Shown here: one piece after another, positions 1 through 5,492 of the stretch
How the letters are laid out: every line of letters starts with the position of its first letter
How positions within the stretch are numbered: the first letter of the stretch is position 1
Notes under the pieces: model-generated
Databases searched by the model: none
The model's input: the letters and a program-made list of their open reading frames with translations, nothing else
Told to the model about the DNA's origin: nothing
Translations under genes and position numbers: made by a program
NCBI GenBank assembly: GCA_947487595.1
Contig: CANKXJ010000052.1
Location: 1-5,897, forward strand
DNA length: 5,897 nt
Direction: 5' to 3'
DNA from: Actinomycetota bacterium
GTDB taxonomy: Bacteria > Actinomycetota > Actinomycetes > Nanopelagicales > Nanopelagicaceae

Positions 1-49
1 TTTCACTCATCTCTTACCGACCCAGTACCTTTAGCCCTACGCACCACAT

Positions 50-123
50 GCGGGTGTAGCTCAATGGTAGAGCCCCAGCCTTCCAAGCTGGCCATGCCGG
101 TTCGATCCCGGTCACCCGCTCCA
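50..123 (+). tRNA. tRNA-Gly, anticodon UCC
   Basis: The gene folds into a complete cloverleaf. The acceptor stem is GCGGGTG (50-56) paired with CACCCGC (113-119). The D-arm has stem GCTC/GAGC, the anticodon arm has stem CCAGC/GCTGG and loop CTTCCAA, and the T-arm has stem GCCGG/CCGGT and loop TTCGATC. The anticodon is TCC at 82-84, so it charges glycine and reads GGA and GGG codons. The discriminator base is T120 and the CCA end is encoded at 121-123. The variable loop is short (four bases). Nothing recognisable lies in the 49 bases upstream, and no clear promoter is visible there. The 3' end is only 5 nt from the stop codon of the convergent collagen-like gene, so there is no room for a normal terminator before that gene. 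Confidence 0.98.
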
Positions 124-128
124 CGTAA

Positions 129-1283
129 TTATCCGATGGAACCGACTTTAGTGATTAGGGCGGCACCGCTAAAGGAAATTGAAGTCAACGTAGTCGATGC
201 AGTCTGAATAAAAATATGAACCTCAAACACTGGAGTATCAGTCAGATTGGCGTATGCGCCCATTATTCGAATTCCAAAGTGCTTTGAGTTGATGCTATTT
301 GCATAACTCTCAGAATTACTAATAATCGAGTATTGATTGTCTATAGGGGTGCAAGTTCCACCTATACATAAATCAATGGCTGCTCCTATATATAAGGGTT
401 CCGTATTGCCTGCTGGAACGAGTCCGTTAACCATCACCTCGAAGAGATAATTTGTATTTGCACTCAGGGTGAAAGTTGAGACAATTTCAATACTTCTTCC
501 AGCAGAAGTTGTTACCAACGCTTTTGAAGGGAGCAAGACCCACTGCGCACTAGAAATCCCCGCAGCCCCCGCACTACCCGTAGCGCCGGTTCCTCCAGTA
601 GCGCCAGAACTTCCTGTTAGCCCTGTATCTCCTTTAACTCCTTGTGATCCTGTGGCACCTGTTAAGCCAGTGTCACCTTTACTTCCGTTTGTTCCATTTG
701 TGCCCGCTGTACCCGTGTCACCTTTAGCTCCCGCTGTTCCATTTGTCCCTGCACTTCCTGCTAAACCTGTCGCTCCAGTTTCTCCCTTAGCACCAGTTGC
801 ACCTACAGAGCCTGTGGCACCTGTGTAACCAGCTAATCCAGTTGCACCCGTTAAACCTGTAGCACCCTTTGCACCATCGGCACCTTTTGCTCCATCTGCA
901 CCTTTAGCACCATCTATTCCGTTAGTTCCATTAGAACCGCTTAATCCTTGTTCTCCTGTGTTTCCCTTAGCTCCATCAATACCAGCAGCTGGAACTACTA
1001 CTTCCTTTGTGTCAGCAATTCGCAGTGTTGTTGCTAACTTCCACACCCCTTTTGTTTTGGGTCCATAGAGATTTGCATTTTTTATATCAATATAGAAATC
1101 ACCATCTATGCCTACTGTTTTTGCTGGAACTACATTGCCACTTAATATCGTATTAGGAATTGACGTTGAAGATCGTCCAGCTTCTTTAACAACAAGTGAA
1201 GTCTTGCCCGCAGGAAGTGCTTGTGGACTACTGATTAATGTTGTGATCAAAGCTAATGCGATGAGGGTTGTTTTAGTTTTCAT
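129..1283 (-). CDS. Secreted collagen-like (Gly-X-Y repeat) protein
   Basis: This 384-residue protein has four parts. Residues 1-25 look like a Sec signal peptide: lysines near the start, a hydrophobic core (TTLIALALITTLISS) and likely cleavage after A22 or A25. Residues about 56-85 hold the DGDFYID...LYGPKTKGVW motif that often precedes collagen repeats in bacterial collagen-like and phage tail-fibre proteins. Residues 101-244 are 48 uninterrupted Gly-X-Y triplets with no proline; threonine fills the Y position in 18 of them, and GAK/GAD blocks occur near residues 125-139. Residues 245-384 form a mostly beta-predicted C-terminal domain with a possible C306-C311 disulfide, plausibly a trimerising head. 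No LPXTG or second membrane segment is visible, so how it attaches to the cell is unknown. The start is ATG with a modest AGGA site 5 nt upstream. A surface filament or adhesin is likely; a phage-derived fibre is the alternative. Confidence 0.9.
   Translation of the reverse strand: MKTKTTLIALALITTLISSPQALPAGKTSLVVKEAGRSSTSIPNTILSGNVVPAKTVGIDGDFYIDIKNANLYGPKTKGVWKLATTLRIADTKEVVVPAAGIDGAKGNTGEQGLSGSNGTNGIDGAKGADGAKGADGAKGATGLTGATGLAGYTGATGSVGATGAKGETGATGLAGSAGTNGTAGAKGDTGTAGTNGTNGSKGDTGLTGATGSQGVKGDTGLTGSSGATGGTGATGSAGAAGISSAQWVLLPSKALVTTSAGRSIEIVSTFTLSANTNYLFEVMVNGLVPAGNTEPLYIGAAIDLCIGGTCTPIDNQYSIISNSESYANSINSKHFGIRIMGAYANLTDTPVFEVHIFIQTASTTLTSISFSGAALITKVGSIG
552..983 (-). repeat. Collagen-type Gly-X-Y coding repeat (48 triplets)
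   Basis: A 9-nt periodic tract encodes residues 101-244 of the collagen-like protein. Every third codon is glycine without a break. The nucleotide repeat is imperfect: Gly codons are mixed (20 GGA, 19 GGT, 5 GGC and 4 GGG at the obligate positions). This argues against very recent tandem duplication, except in the GAK/GAD block around 865-911, where the units are more alike. Such tracts can gain or lose triplets by slippage, so length may vary between strains. Confidence 0.95.
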
Positions 1284-1288
1284 GAGAG

Positions 1289-1292
1289 TCCT
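1289..1292 (-). promoter_or_regulatory. Ribosome binding site of the collagen-like gene
   Basis: On the minus strand AGGA lies 5 nt before the ATG at 1283. The match to the 16S tail is short but the spacing is normal, which supports this start, as does the signal peptide that begins there. Confidence 0.55.
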
Positions 1293-1316
1293 GGTTTCTA
1301 GAGGTCTGGGAAAGTT

Positions 1317-1432
1317 CTGAGAACCAGTGTGAAACAGGTGAGTGTGTGACTAAATAGGGCGCCCCATGGCAGGGGCTGAGCGTGGAGATTGGGTAGCCCT
1401 ACAAAAGAATAAAACTCACACAGAGTTCTCAG
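1317..1432. ncRNA. Candidate structured RNA (nested inverted repeats), unclassified
   Basis: This part of the gap between two divergent genes carries four nested pairings. They are CTGAGAAC (1317-1324) with GTTCTCAG (1425-1432); then, after a 2x3 internal loop, GTGTGA (1327-1332) with TCACAC (1416-1421); TAGGGC (1355-1360) with GCCCTA (1396-1401); and a stacked hairpin GCCCC (1361-1365) with GGGGC (1372-1376) closed by six bases. I could not match it to 6S, SRP RNA, RNase P RNA, tmRNA or the common riboswitches. Read on the plus strand it would lead to the terminator at 1531-1566 and to rpiB. Read on the minus strand it would be the 5' leader of the collagen-like gene. The strand cannot be settled from sequence alone, and chance pairing is not excluded. 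Confidence 0.35.
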
Positions 1433-1530
1433 GCTTGCCTATTACTTTCTTGAACATATGGGAGTTAATTACGGATTAGGAACGGTCCAAATCACTAACT
1501 TCTGATAAAGCTAGAAACCTCCTAAGGGTG

Positions 1531-1570
1531 AAAACCCGCCACATTGATGAGAATGTGGCGGGTTTTCTTT
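1531..1570. terminator. Rho-independent terminator hairpin, symmetric T-tracts
   Basis: A perfect 15-bp stem, AAAACCCGCCACATT (1531-1545) with AATGTGGCGGGTTTT (1552-1566), is closed by a 6-nt loop (1546-1551). On the plus strand it runs into TTTTCTTT; on the minus strand the stem itself ends in TTTT, so it could act both ways. It lies 35 nt before the rpiB start and has no protein gene upstream of it on the plus strand before the tRNA at 50-123. The transcript it ends is therefore unidentified: a small RNA, a leader of rpiB, or readthrough from the tRNA gene. Confidence 0.88.
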
Positions 1571-1601
1571 ATCTCCAGAGCGTTAATGGCAAGATGGGCT
1601 T

Positions 1602-2057
1602 ATGAATATTCATATCGGTAGTGATCACGCAGGCCTTGAGTTAAAGAGTGCACTTGTGGAATACCTTAAAACAAAGGGCCACAACGTCACCGATCACGGA
1701 CCACATGAATATGACGCTTTAGATGATTATCCTGATTTCTGTATTCCAGCGGCCATTGCAACTGTTAAAGATAAAGGCTCACTGGGCATTGTTTTAGGTG
1801 GATCTGGTAACGGTGAACAGATTGCTGCCAACAAAGTTACAGGTGTGAGAGCGGCTTTAGCATGGAGCGTTGAAACCGCCCAGCTTGCAAAAGAGCACAA
1901 CAATGCAAATATTGTTGGAATCGGCGGCCGTATGCATTCAATAGATCAGTGCAAGGCAATCATTGATGCTTTTATCGAAACACCATTTACCAACGATGAA
2001 CGTCACGTGCGACGCATCAACAAAATATCTACTTTCGAAAATACATCAAATCAGTAA
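1602..2057 (+). CDS. rpiB: Ribose-5-phosphate isomerase B (RpiB/LacAB family)
   Basis: RpiB interconverts ribose 5-phosphate and ribulose 5-phosphate in the non-oxidative pentose phosphate pathway, in the cytoplasm. The 151-residue length fits the family. Visible motifs are SDHAG (7-11), DYPDF (42-46), GGSGNGEQIAANK (66-78), KEHNNA (97-102) and GIGGRMH (106-112). Position 72 is glutamate in the loop where E. coli RpiB has cysteine; this is the actinobacterial type known from Mycobacterium tuberculosis, with the base at Glu75 there. D8, H9, S68, H99, R110, R134 and R138 line up with the ligand-binding residues of that enzyme after a shift of three. The ATG start places the beta-strand MNIHIGSDHAG correctly. 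The ribosome site is weak (AAGATGGG just upstream). The last 29 bp overlap trmB on the other strand, with no terminator between them. A preceding terminator hairpin may control it. Confidence 0.97.
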   Translation: MNIHIGSDHAGLELKSALVEYLKTKGHNVTDHGPHEYDALDDYPDFCIPAAIATVKDKGSLGIVLGGSGNGEQIAANKVTGVRAALAWSVETAQLAKEHNNANIVGIGGRMHSIDQCKAIIDAFIETPFTNDERHVRRINKISTFENTSNQ

Positions 2058-2688
2058 CTTGGTGATCTTTATCGATCCCCTGACCTTCAAAACGTGTTAC
2101 TGGGCGTGACTCAGGTTTTTCAATCACTCCCCCAGTAAATAATGAAGATGTAGCAAAAACTTCTTGCATGCTGATTGCATAAGGCACCCAGTCAGTTGCA
2201 ATATGGATATAGCCGCCCTTTTTTAACTTTGGGTGAATAAGTGAAATAAATCCTTCATTGACAATTCGCCGCTTATTGTGTTTTTTCTTTGGCCAGGGAT
2301 CTGGAAAATAGAGGTGGATTGCATCAAGTGATTCATCCTCAAACATGTGGGGCACGATGATATGAACATCATCTTCAATTACCCGCAGATTCTTTAAGTC
2401 ATTTTCCACAATGCGGCCTAATAGTTTGCCAATGCCTGGTGGGTGCACATCAATGGCGATGTAGGCGTTATTGGGGTGATTTTTAGCAATGATTGCAGTG
2501 GCCTCCCCCATGCCAAATCCAATCTCCATGATGATTTTTTCACTAGTGGGAAATATCTCATTGAGATTTACTTTCTTTTCTTCAACGGCAATCCCATAGA
2601 TAGCTTGTAGTTCATCTTTTGCAGCACGTTGGGCCTGGGTAATGCGAGAGCCCCGGATGCTGTAGCTACGTACCGAAGGGCGTTCCAT
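2029..2688 (-). CDS. trmB: tRNA (guanine-N7-)-methyltransferase TrmB
   Basis: TrmB transfers a methyl group from S-adenosylmethionine to N7 of G46 in the variable loop of tRNAs. At 219 residues it is a normal-sized Rossmann-fold methyltransferase. The SAM-binding motif I is EIGFGMGE (55-62), and the acidic end of the next strand is D80 in AIDVHPPG. The family signature YFPDPWPKKKHNKRR is at 127-141, and the C-terminal TRFE motif at 198-201 is typical of TrmB. The N-terminal RSYSIRGSRITQAQ matches the usual TrmB opening, and an in-frame TGA lies just upstream, so ATG at 2688 is the only reasonable start. The purine-rich GAGG sits only 2 nt from that ATG, which is unusually close. The gene is divergent from pepN (66 nt) and overlaps the rpiB tail. 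Confidence 0.97.
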   Translation of the reverse strand: MERPSVRSYSIRGSRITQAQRAAKDELQAIYGIAVEEKKVNLNEIFPTSEKIIMEIGFGMGEATAIIAKNHPNNAYIAIDVHPPGIGKLLGRIVENDLKNLRVIEDDVHIIVPHMFEDESLDAIHLYFPDPWPKKKHNKRRIVNEGFISLIHPKLKKGGYIHIATDWVPYAISMQEVFATSSLFTGGVIEKPESRPVTRFEGQGIDKDHQVTDLMYFRK

Positions 2689-2754
2689 GTCCTCACTCTG
2701 TCATGGTTGGATTGGAACCTACAAAAGTGCCCCATCCATTAAGAGGAGTTACAA
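2689..2754. promoter_or_regulatory. Divergent trmB/pepN spacer
   Basis: These 66 bases must hold the control signals for trmB (leftward) and pepN (rightward), unless promoters sit inside the genes. A possible minus-strand -10 box, TAGGTT, lies at 2716-2721 but has no good -35 partner, and I could not place a convincing plus-strand promoter. The only firm signal is the pepN ribosome binding site. Confidence 0.5.
2744..2748 (+). promoter_or_regulatory. pepN ribosome binding site, fixing a GTG start
   Basis: AGGAG lies 6 nt before GTG at 2755. This strong, well-spaced site selects the GTG start of pepN, and the resulting N-terminus (MPGLNLSRTEAKDRA) aligns with the usual actinobacterial PepN start. 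Confidence 0.85.
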
Positions 2755-5292
2755 GTGCCAGGTCTGAATTTGAGCCGTACTGAAGCCAAAGATCGTGCGG
2801 AACATCTTTACGTCAACAGCTATGCAGTAACCCTGGATGTGACAAAGGGTGAAGAAACCTTCTATTCAAAATCAGAGGTTTCATTTACGTGCAACAAGCC
2901 TGGCTATGCCACCTTTATCGATGCAGTAGGACGCAGTGTCATAAGCGCCACTCTTAATGGCACAGCAATTGATATTTCTAACTTTGATGGCGAAAGTATT
3001 TTCCTCACCAATTTAGCAGCTGAAAACTCTCTAGTAATTGAACTCGAAGCTGAGTATTCAAAATCAGGTGAAGGTCTGCAGCGCTCAGTTGATCCAGCCG
3101 ATGGTGAAGTTTATTTGTACTCACAAGGTGAGACTGCGTATATCCGCAATATGTTTGCCTGCTTTGATCAACCATCTCTTAAAGCTACTTTTACTCTTAC
3201 AGTCACAACACCTGGTCATTGGGAAGCGGTTTCAAATAACCCGGTTGAGTCAAAAACAACTAAGGGTGAGCTGGTTGAATGGAAGTTCACAACAACCCCA
3301 CGTATTCCAACCTACTTAGATGCACTCATTGCAGGGCCGTATTCATCTGTGCATGACGTCTATAAAGGTGAAAAAGAAATCCCTCTTGGAATCTATTGCC
3401 GCAAGTCAATGATGCAGTATTTGGATCCAGAAGATATTTTTCTTGTTACCAAGCAGGGCTTTGAATACTTTGAAAAGGTATTTGGTCTGGCATATCCATT
3501 TAAGAAATATGATCAAATCGCAGTTGTTGACTTCAACTTTGGTGCAATGGAAAACGCGGGTGCAGTCACATTCCGTGAAGAAGTTCTGGTCTTTCGCTCT
3601 CATATGCCGGAAAAGTCATACCTATCTCGCGCCAACGTCATCCTGCATGAAATGGCACATATGTGGTTCGGCGACATGGTCACCATGTCCTGGTGGGATG
3701 ACCTATGGCTCAATGAATCATTTGCTGAATGGGCTTCTTACTTAGCTCTGACTGAGGCAACGAGATTTAACGGTGCTTGGACTGAGTTCAGTAGTGCACG
3801 TAAGAATGGGGCATATCGCCAAGATCAACTCTCAACTACCCACCCCATCATCGCTGACATGGTGGATTTGGAAGCCGTAAACGCTAACTTTGATGGCATT
3901 ACTTATGCCAAGGGAGCATCAGTATTACATCAACTTGTTGCACACGTTGGTAGACCACAATTTATTGCAGGTCTGCAAAAATATTTTGCTAAGCATGCGT
4001 GGGGTAACACAACACTCAATGACTTGTTAGTAGAACTTGAATCTGCCAGTGGTCGTAAATTAGATGCTTGGGTTAATACCTGGCTACAAACTGCAGGCGT
4101 TAACACCTTGCGCCCGCAGCTAGAAACTGATGGTGATATCTATAAGAGCGTTGTCATCTCACAAGAAGCCCCATTAGTTCCTGCAGGTTCTAAAGAGCTT
4201 CGCCCACACCGCCTTGCTGTTGGTCTCTATGACATCAGTGCAGATTCACTTAATCTACGTAAATCAGTTGAACTCGATGTGGTTGGTGCAAGCACAGTTG
4301 TATCTGAGTTAGCCGGTGAAAAGCTTGCTGATCTTTTACTCATCAATGATCGTGATCTTTCCTATGCAAAACTGCGCTTTGATGATCGCTCCATCGCAAC
4401 GCTGAAGAATTATCTAGGACGTTTAAATGATCCGCTGGCCCGCGCACTTAGTTGGGCTGCTATTTGGGATATGCACCGCGATGCACAGATCTCATCAGCT
4501 GATTTTATTGAAATAGCGCTCTCTGGTTTAGCCGGCGAAAACGATGATGCCATCGTCAACATTGTTATTGGCCAGCTGGGTACATCTGTTGAAGCTTATG
4601 CATCTGAAGCTAATCGCAATAAGTACCGCGAGCGCTTAGCTGCTGGATTCTGGAAACTTCTCCAAGCAAGTGCCCCAGCCAGTGACTTACAACTTCTCTA
4701 TTCACGTGCTTTTGCTGCTAACGCCCACACCCCAGAACAGATTAAAAATGTGCGCGGGATATTAAATGGTGACATCAAGGGTCTTAAAGTTGATACAGAT
4801 CGACGTTGGGACTTCCTGATTGCACTCACTGAGCGCGGGGCAACTACCCCAGCAGAGCTAAATGCAGAGTTAGCATCTGATAACACCACTTCCGGCAATC
4901 TTTTTTACCAAAGCGCAAAAGCTGCAACACCGAACGCGGAAGCTAAGGCATATGCATTTAATACTGTGATGAGCCAAGATGCCCAAACTTCAGTTCGCTC
5001 TGCCTTAGTTGCCGGATTCCAGCGCCCTATTCAGCGCGATCTACTCACTCCATTCGTCGATCTCTACTTCGACAATTTACTTTCAGAGTGGGAATCAAAG
5101 TCTTATGAAGGAGCTGCCAAGTTCGTCACTGGACTGTATCCAAGCTGGATTATTACCCAGGCAACATTGGATAAAACCAATGCTTGGTTAAATGGTGTGG
5201 GCAAAGATGCCCCTGCAGTGCTTCGCAAACTAGTCAAGGAATCACAGGATGGAATTATCCGTGCTTTGAAGGTTGCGGCTCTAGATAATTAG
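2755..5292 (+). CDS. pepN: Aminopeptidase N (M1 family zinc metallopeptidase)
   Basis: PepN removes N-terminal amino acids from peptides in the cytoplasm and completes protein turnover. The protein is 845 residues long, close to other actinobacterial PepN proteins, and has no signal peptide. An N-terminal beta-sandwich (about 1-195) includes SQGETAYIRNMFACFDQP, a typical actinobacterial M1 stretch. The thermolysin-like catalytic domain follows. It has the substrate amine-binding GAMENAG motif at 263-269, the zinc site HEMAH at 298-302 with third ligand E321 in WLNE, catalytic base E299, and Y384 in GITYAKGAS as the transition-state tyrosine. The rest (about 520-845) is a helical ERAP1-like C-terminal domain. 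All catalytic residues are present, so it should be active. Translation starts at GTG behind a strong AGGAG. The stop codon overlaps that of the convergent membrane-protein gene, and no clear terminator follows. Confidence 0.98.
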   Translation: MPGLNLSRTEAKDRAEHLYVNSYAVTLDVTKGEETFYSKSEVSFTCNKPGYATFIDAVGRSVISATLNGTAIDISNFDGESIFLTNLAAENSLVIELEAEYSKSGEGLQRSVDPADGEVYLYSQGETAYIRNMFACFDQPSLKATFTLTVTTPGHWEAVSNNPVESKTTKGELVEWKFTTTPRIPTYLDALIAGPYSSVHDVYKGEKEIPLGIYCRKSMMQYLDPEDIFLVTKQGFEYFEKVFGLAYPFKKYDQIAVVDFNFGAMENAGAVTFREEVLVFRSHMPEKSYLSRANVILHEMAHMWFGDMVTMSWWDDLWLNESFAEWASYLALTEATRFNGAWTEFSSARKNGAYRQDQLSTTHPIIADMVDLEAVNANFDGITYAKGASVLHQLVAHVGRPQFIAGLQKYFAKHAWGNTTLNDLLVELESASGRKLDAWVNTWLQTAGVNTLRPQLETDGDIYKSVVISQEAPLVPAGSKELRPHRLAVGLYDISADSLNLRKSVELDVVGASTVVSELAGEKLADLLLINDRDLSYAKLRFDDRSIATLKNYLGRLNDPLARALSWAAIWDMHRDAQISSADFIEIALSGLAGENDDAIVNIVIGQLGTSVEAYASEANRNKYRERLAAGFWKLLQASAPASDLQLLYSRAFAANAHTPEQIKNVRGILNGDIKGLKVDTDRRWDFLIALTERGATTPAELNAELASDNTTSGNLFYQSAKAATPNAEAKAYAFNTVMSQDAQTSVRSALVAGFQRPIQRDLLTPFVDLYFDNLLSEWESKSYEGAAKFVTGLYPSWIITQATLDKTNAWLNGVGKDAPAVLRKLVKESQDGIIRALKVAALDN

Positions 5293-5474
5293 TTAATTGA
5301 AGAAATTGAAGATTGCGGTTTTTCTCTTCGCGGAGCTGATGCCAGCCACGACAGAAGTGCAATCACAGTAAAAAGTCCAACAGGAATTACTAGGTAAGTG
5401 AACACTGTTTGCGCAACGCTTAAGCCTGGGCCTGGGACATAGCCATCTTCAAATCTGCTCGCAAGAAAACGCAT
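5289..5474 (-). CDS. Small single-pass membrane protein, function unknown
   Basis: This 61-residue protein has one hydrophobic segment at about residues 21-45 (AQTVFTYLVIPVGLFTVIAL and onward). A PGPGL turn (14-18) precedes it, and a basic stretch (R49, R50, K52) and a Ser-rich tail follow. The positive charges suggest an outside N-terminus and a cytoplasmic C-terminus. I do not know its function. It resembles, from memory, small GPGL-type membrane proteins encoded beside pepN and the HNH gene in other actinobacteria. A TAA two codons upstream of the ATG rules out a longer form. There is no ribosome binding site, but a TATACT box sits six bases before the ATG, as expected for a leaderless mRNA. 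The gene lies 18 nt after the HNH gene, and its stop overlaps the pepN stop by 4 bp. Confidence 0.8.
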   Translation of the reverse strand: MRFLASRFEDGYVPGPGLSVAQTVFTYLVIPVGLFTVIALLSWLASAPRREKPQSSISSIN

Positions 5475-5480
5475 AGGTTA

Positions 5481-5486
5481 AGTATA
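5481..5486 (-). promoter_or_regulatory. Likely -10 box for a leaderless transcript
   Basis: The minus strand reads TATACT, then six bases, then ATG. A start of transcription at the A of that ATG would give a leaderless message, which is common in actinobacteria and would explain the lack of a ribosome binding site. No good -35 hexamer is visible at 16-18 bp. The box lies in the 18-nt gap after the HNH gene stop. Confidence 0.55.
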
Positions 5487-5492
5487 AATGCT

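Larger units (their letters stand above)
1284..1601. other. Long gene-free gap between divergent genes
   Basis: These 318 nt separate the collagen-like gene from rpiB and contain no credible reading frame. They hold the nested inverted repeats at 1317-1432, a short dyad AGGCTTGCCT at 1431-1440, an AT-rich stretch at about 1441-1520 and the terminator hairpin at 1531-1566. At least one promoter for each flanking gene should lie here, but I found no hexamer pair good enough to call on either strand. The next longest gap between genes in the window is 66 nt, so this one stands out. Confidence 0.8.

Noticed and set aside
50..123. Phage or island attachment site at the tRNA 3' end
   Set aside because: I found no second copy of the tRNA 3' end in the window and no integrase, so it is kept only as a question in the findings.
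469..828. Proline-rich plus-strand reading frame
   Set aside because: It is the exact antisense of the Gly-X-Y repeat; the periodic PVAP pattern comes from complementing glycine codons, and it has no ribosome site.
552..983. CRISPR or satellite repeat
   Set aside because: The 9-nt periodicity is in frame and encodes collagen triplets; there are no spacers or constant repeats.
1108..1320. Plus-strand reading frame of about 70 codons over the collagen-like gene start
   Set aside because: It runs antisense to the signal peptide region, has no family resemblance and no start signal.
1317..1432. Integron attC recombination site, given the long imperfect dyad between genes
   Set aside because: The outer arms lack the GTTRRRY/RYYYAAC boxes, the flanking genes are divergent, and no integrase is present.
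1315..1475. TPP riboswitch, because CTGAGA (1317-1322) and a TTGAAC followed by GGGAG occur on the plus strand
   Set aside because: The conserved second half of the TPP aptamer is absent and the spacing and pairings do not fit.
3038..3745. Several out-of-frame openings on both strands inside pepN
   Set aside because: They overlap the most conserved catalytic part of pepN and encode no recognisable protein.
4698..5191. Short openings on both strands in the 3' part of pepN
   Set aside because: They are shadows of a continuous, well-conserved gene without start signals of their own.
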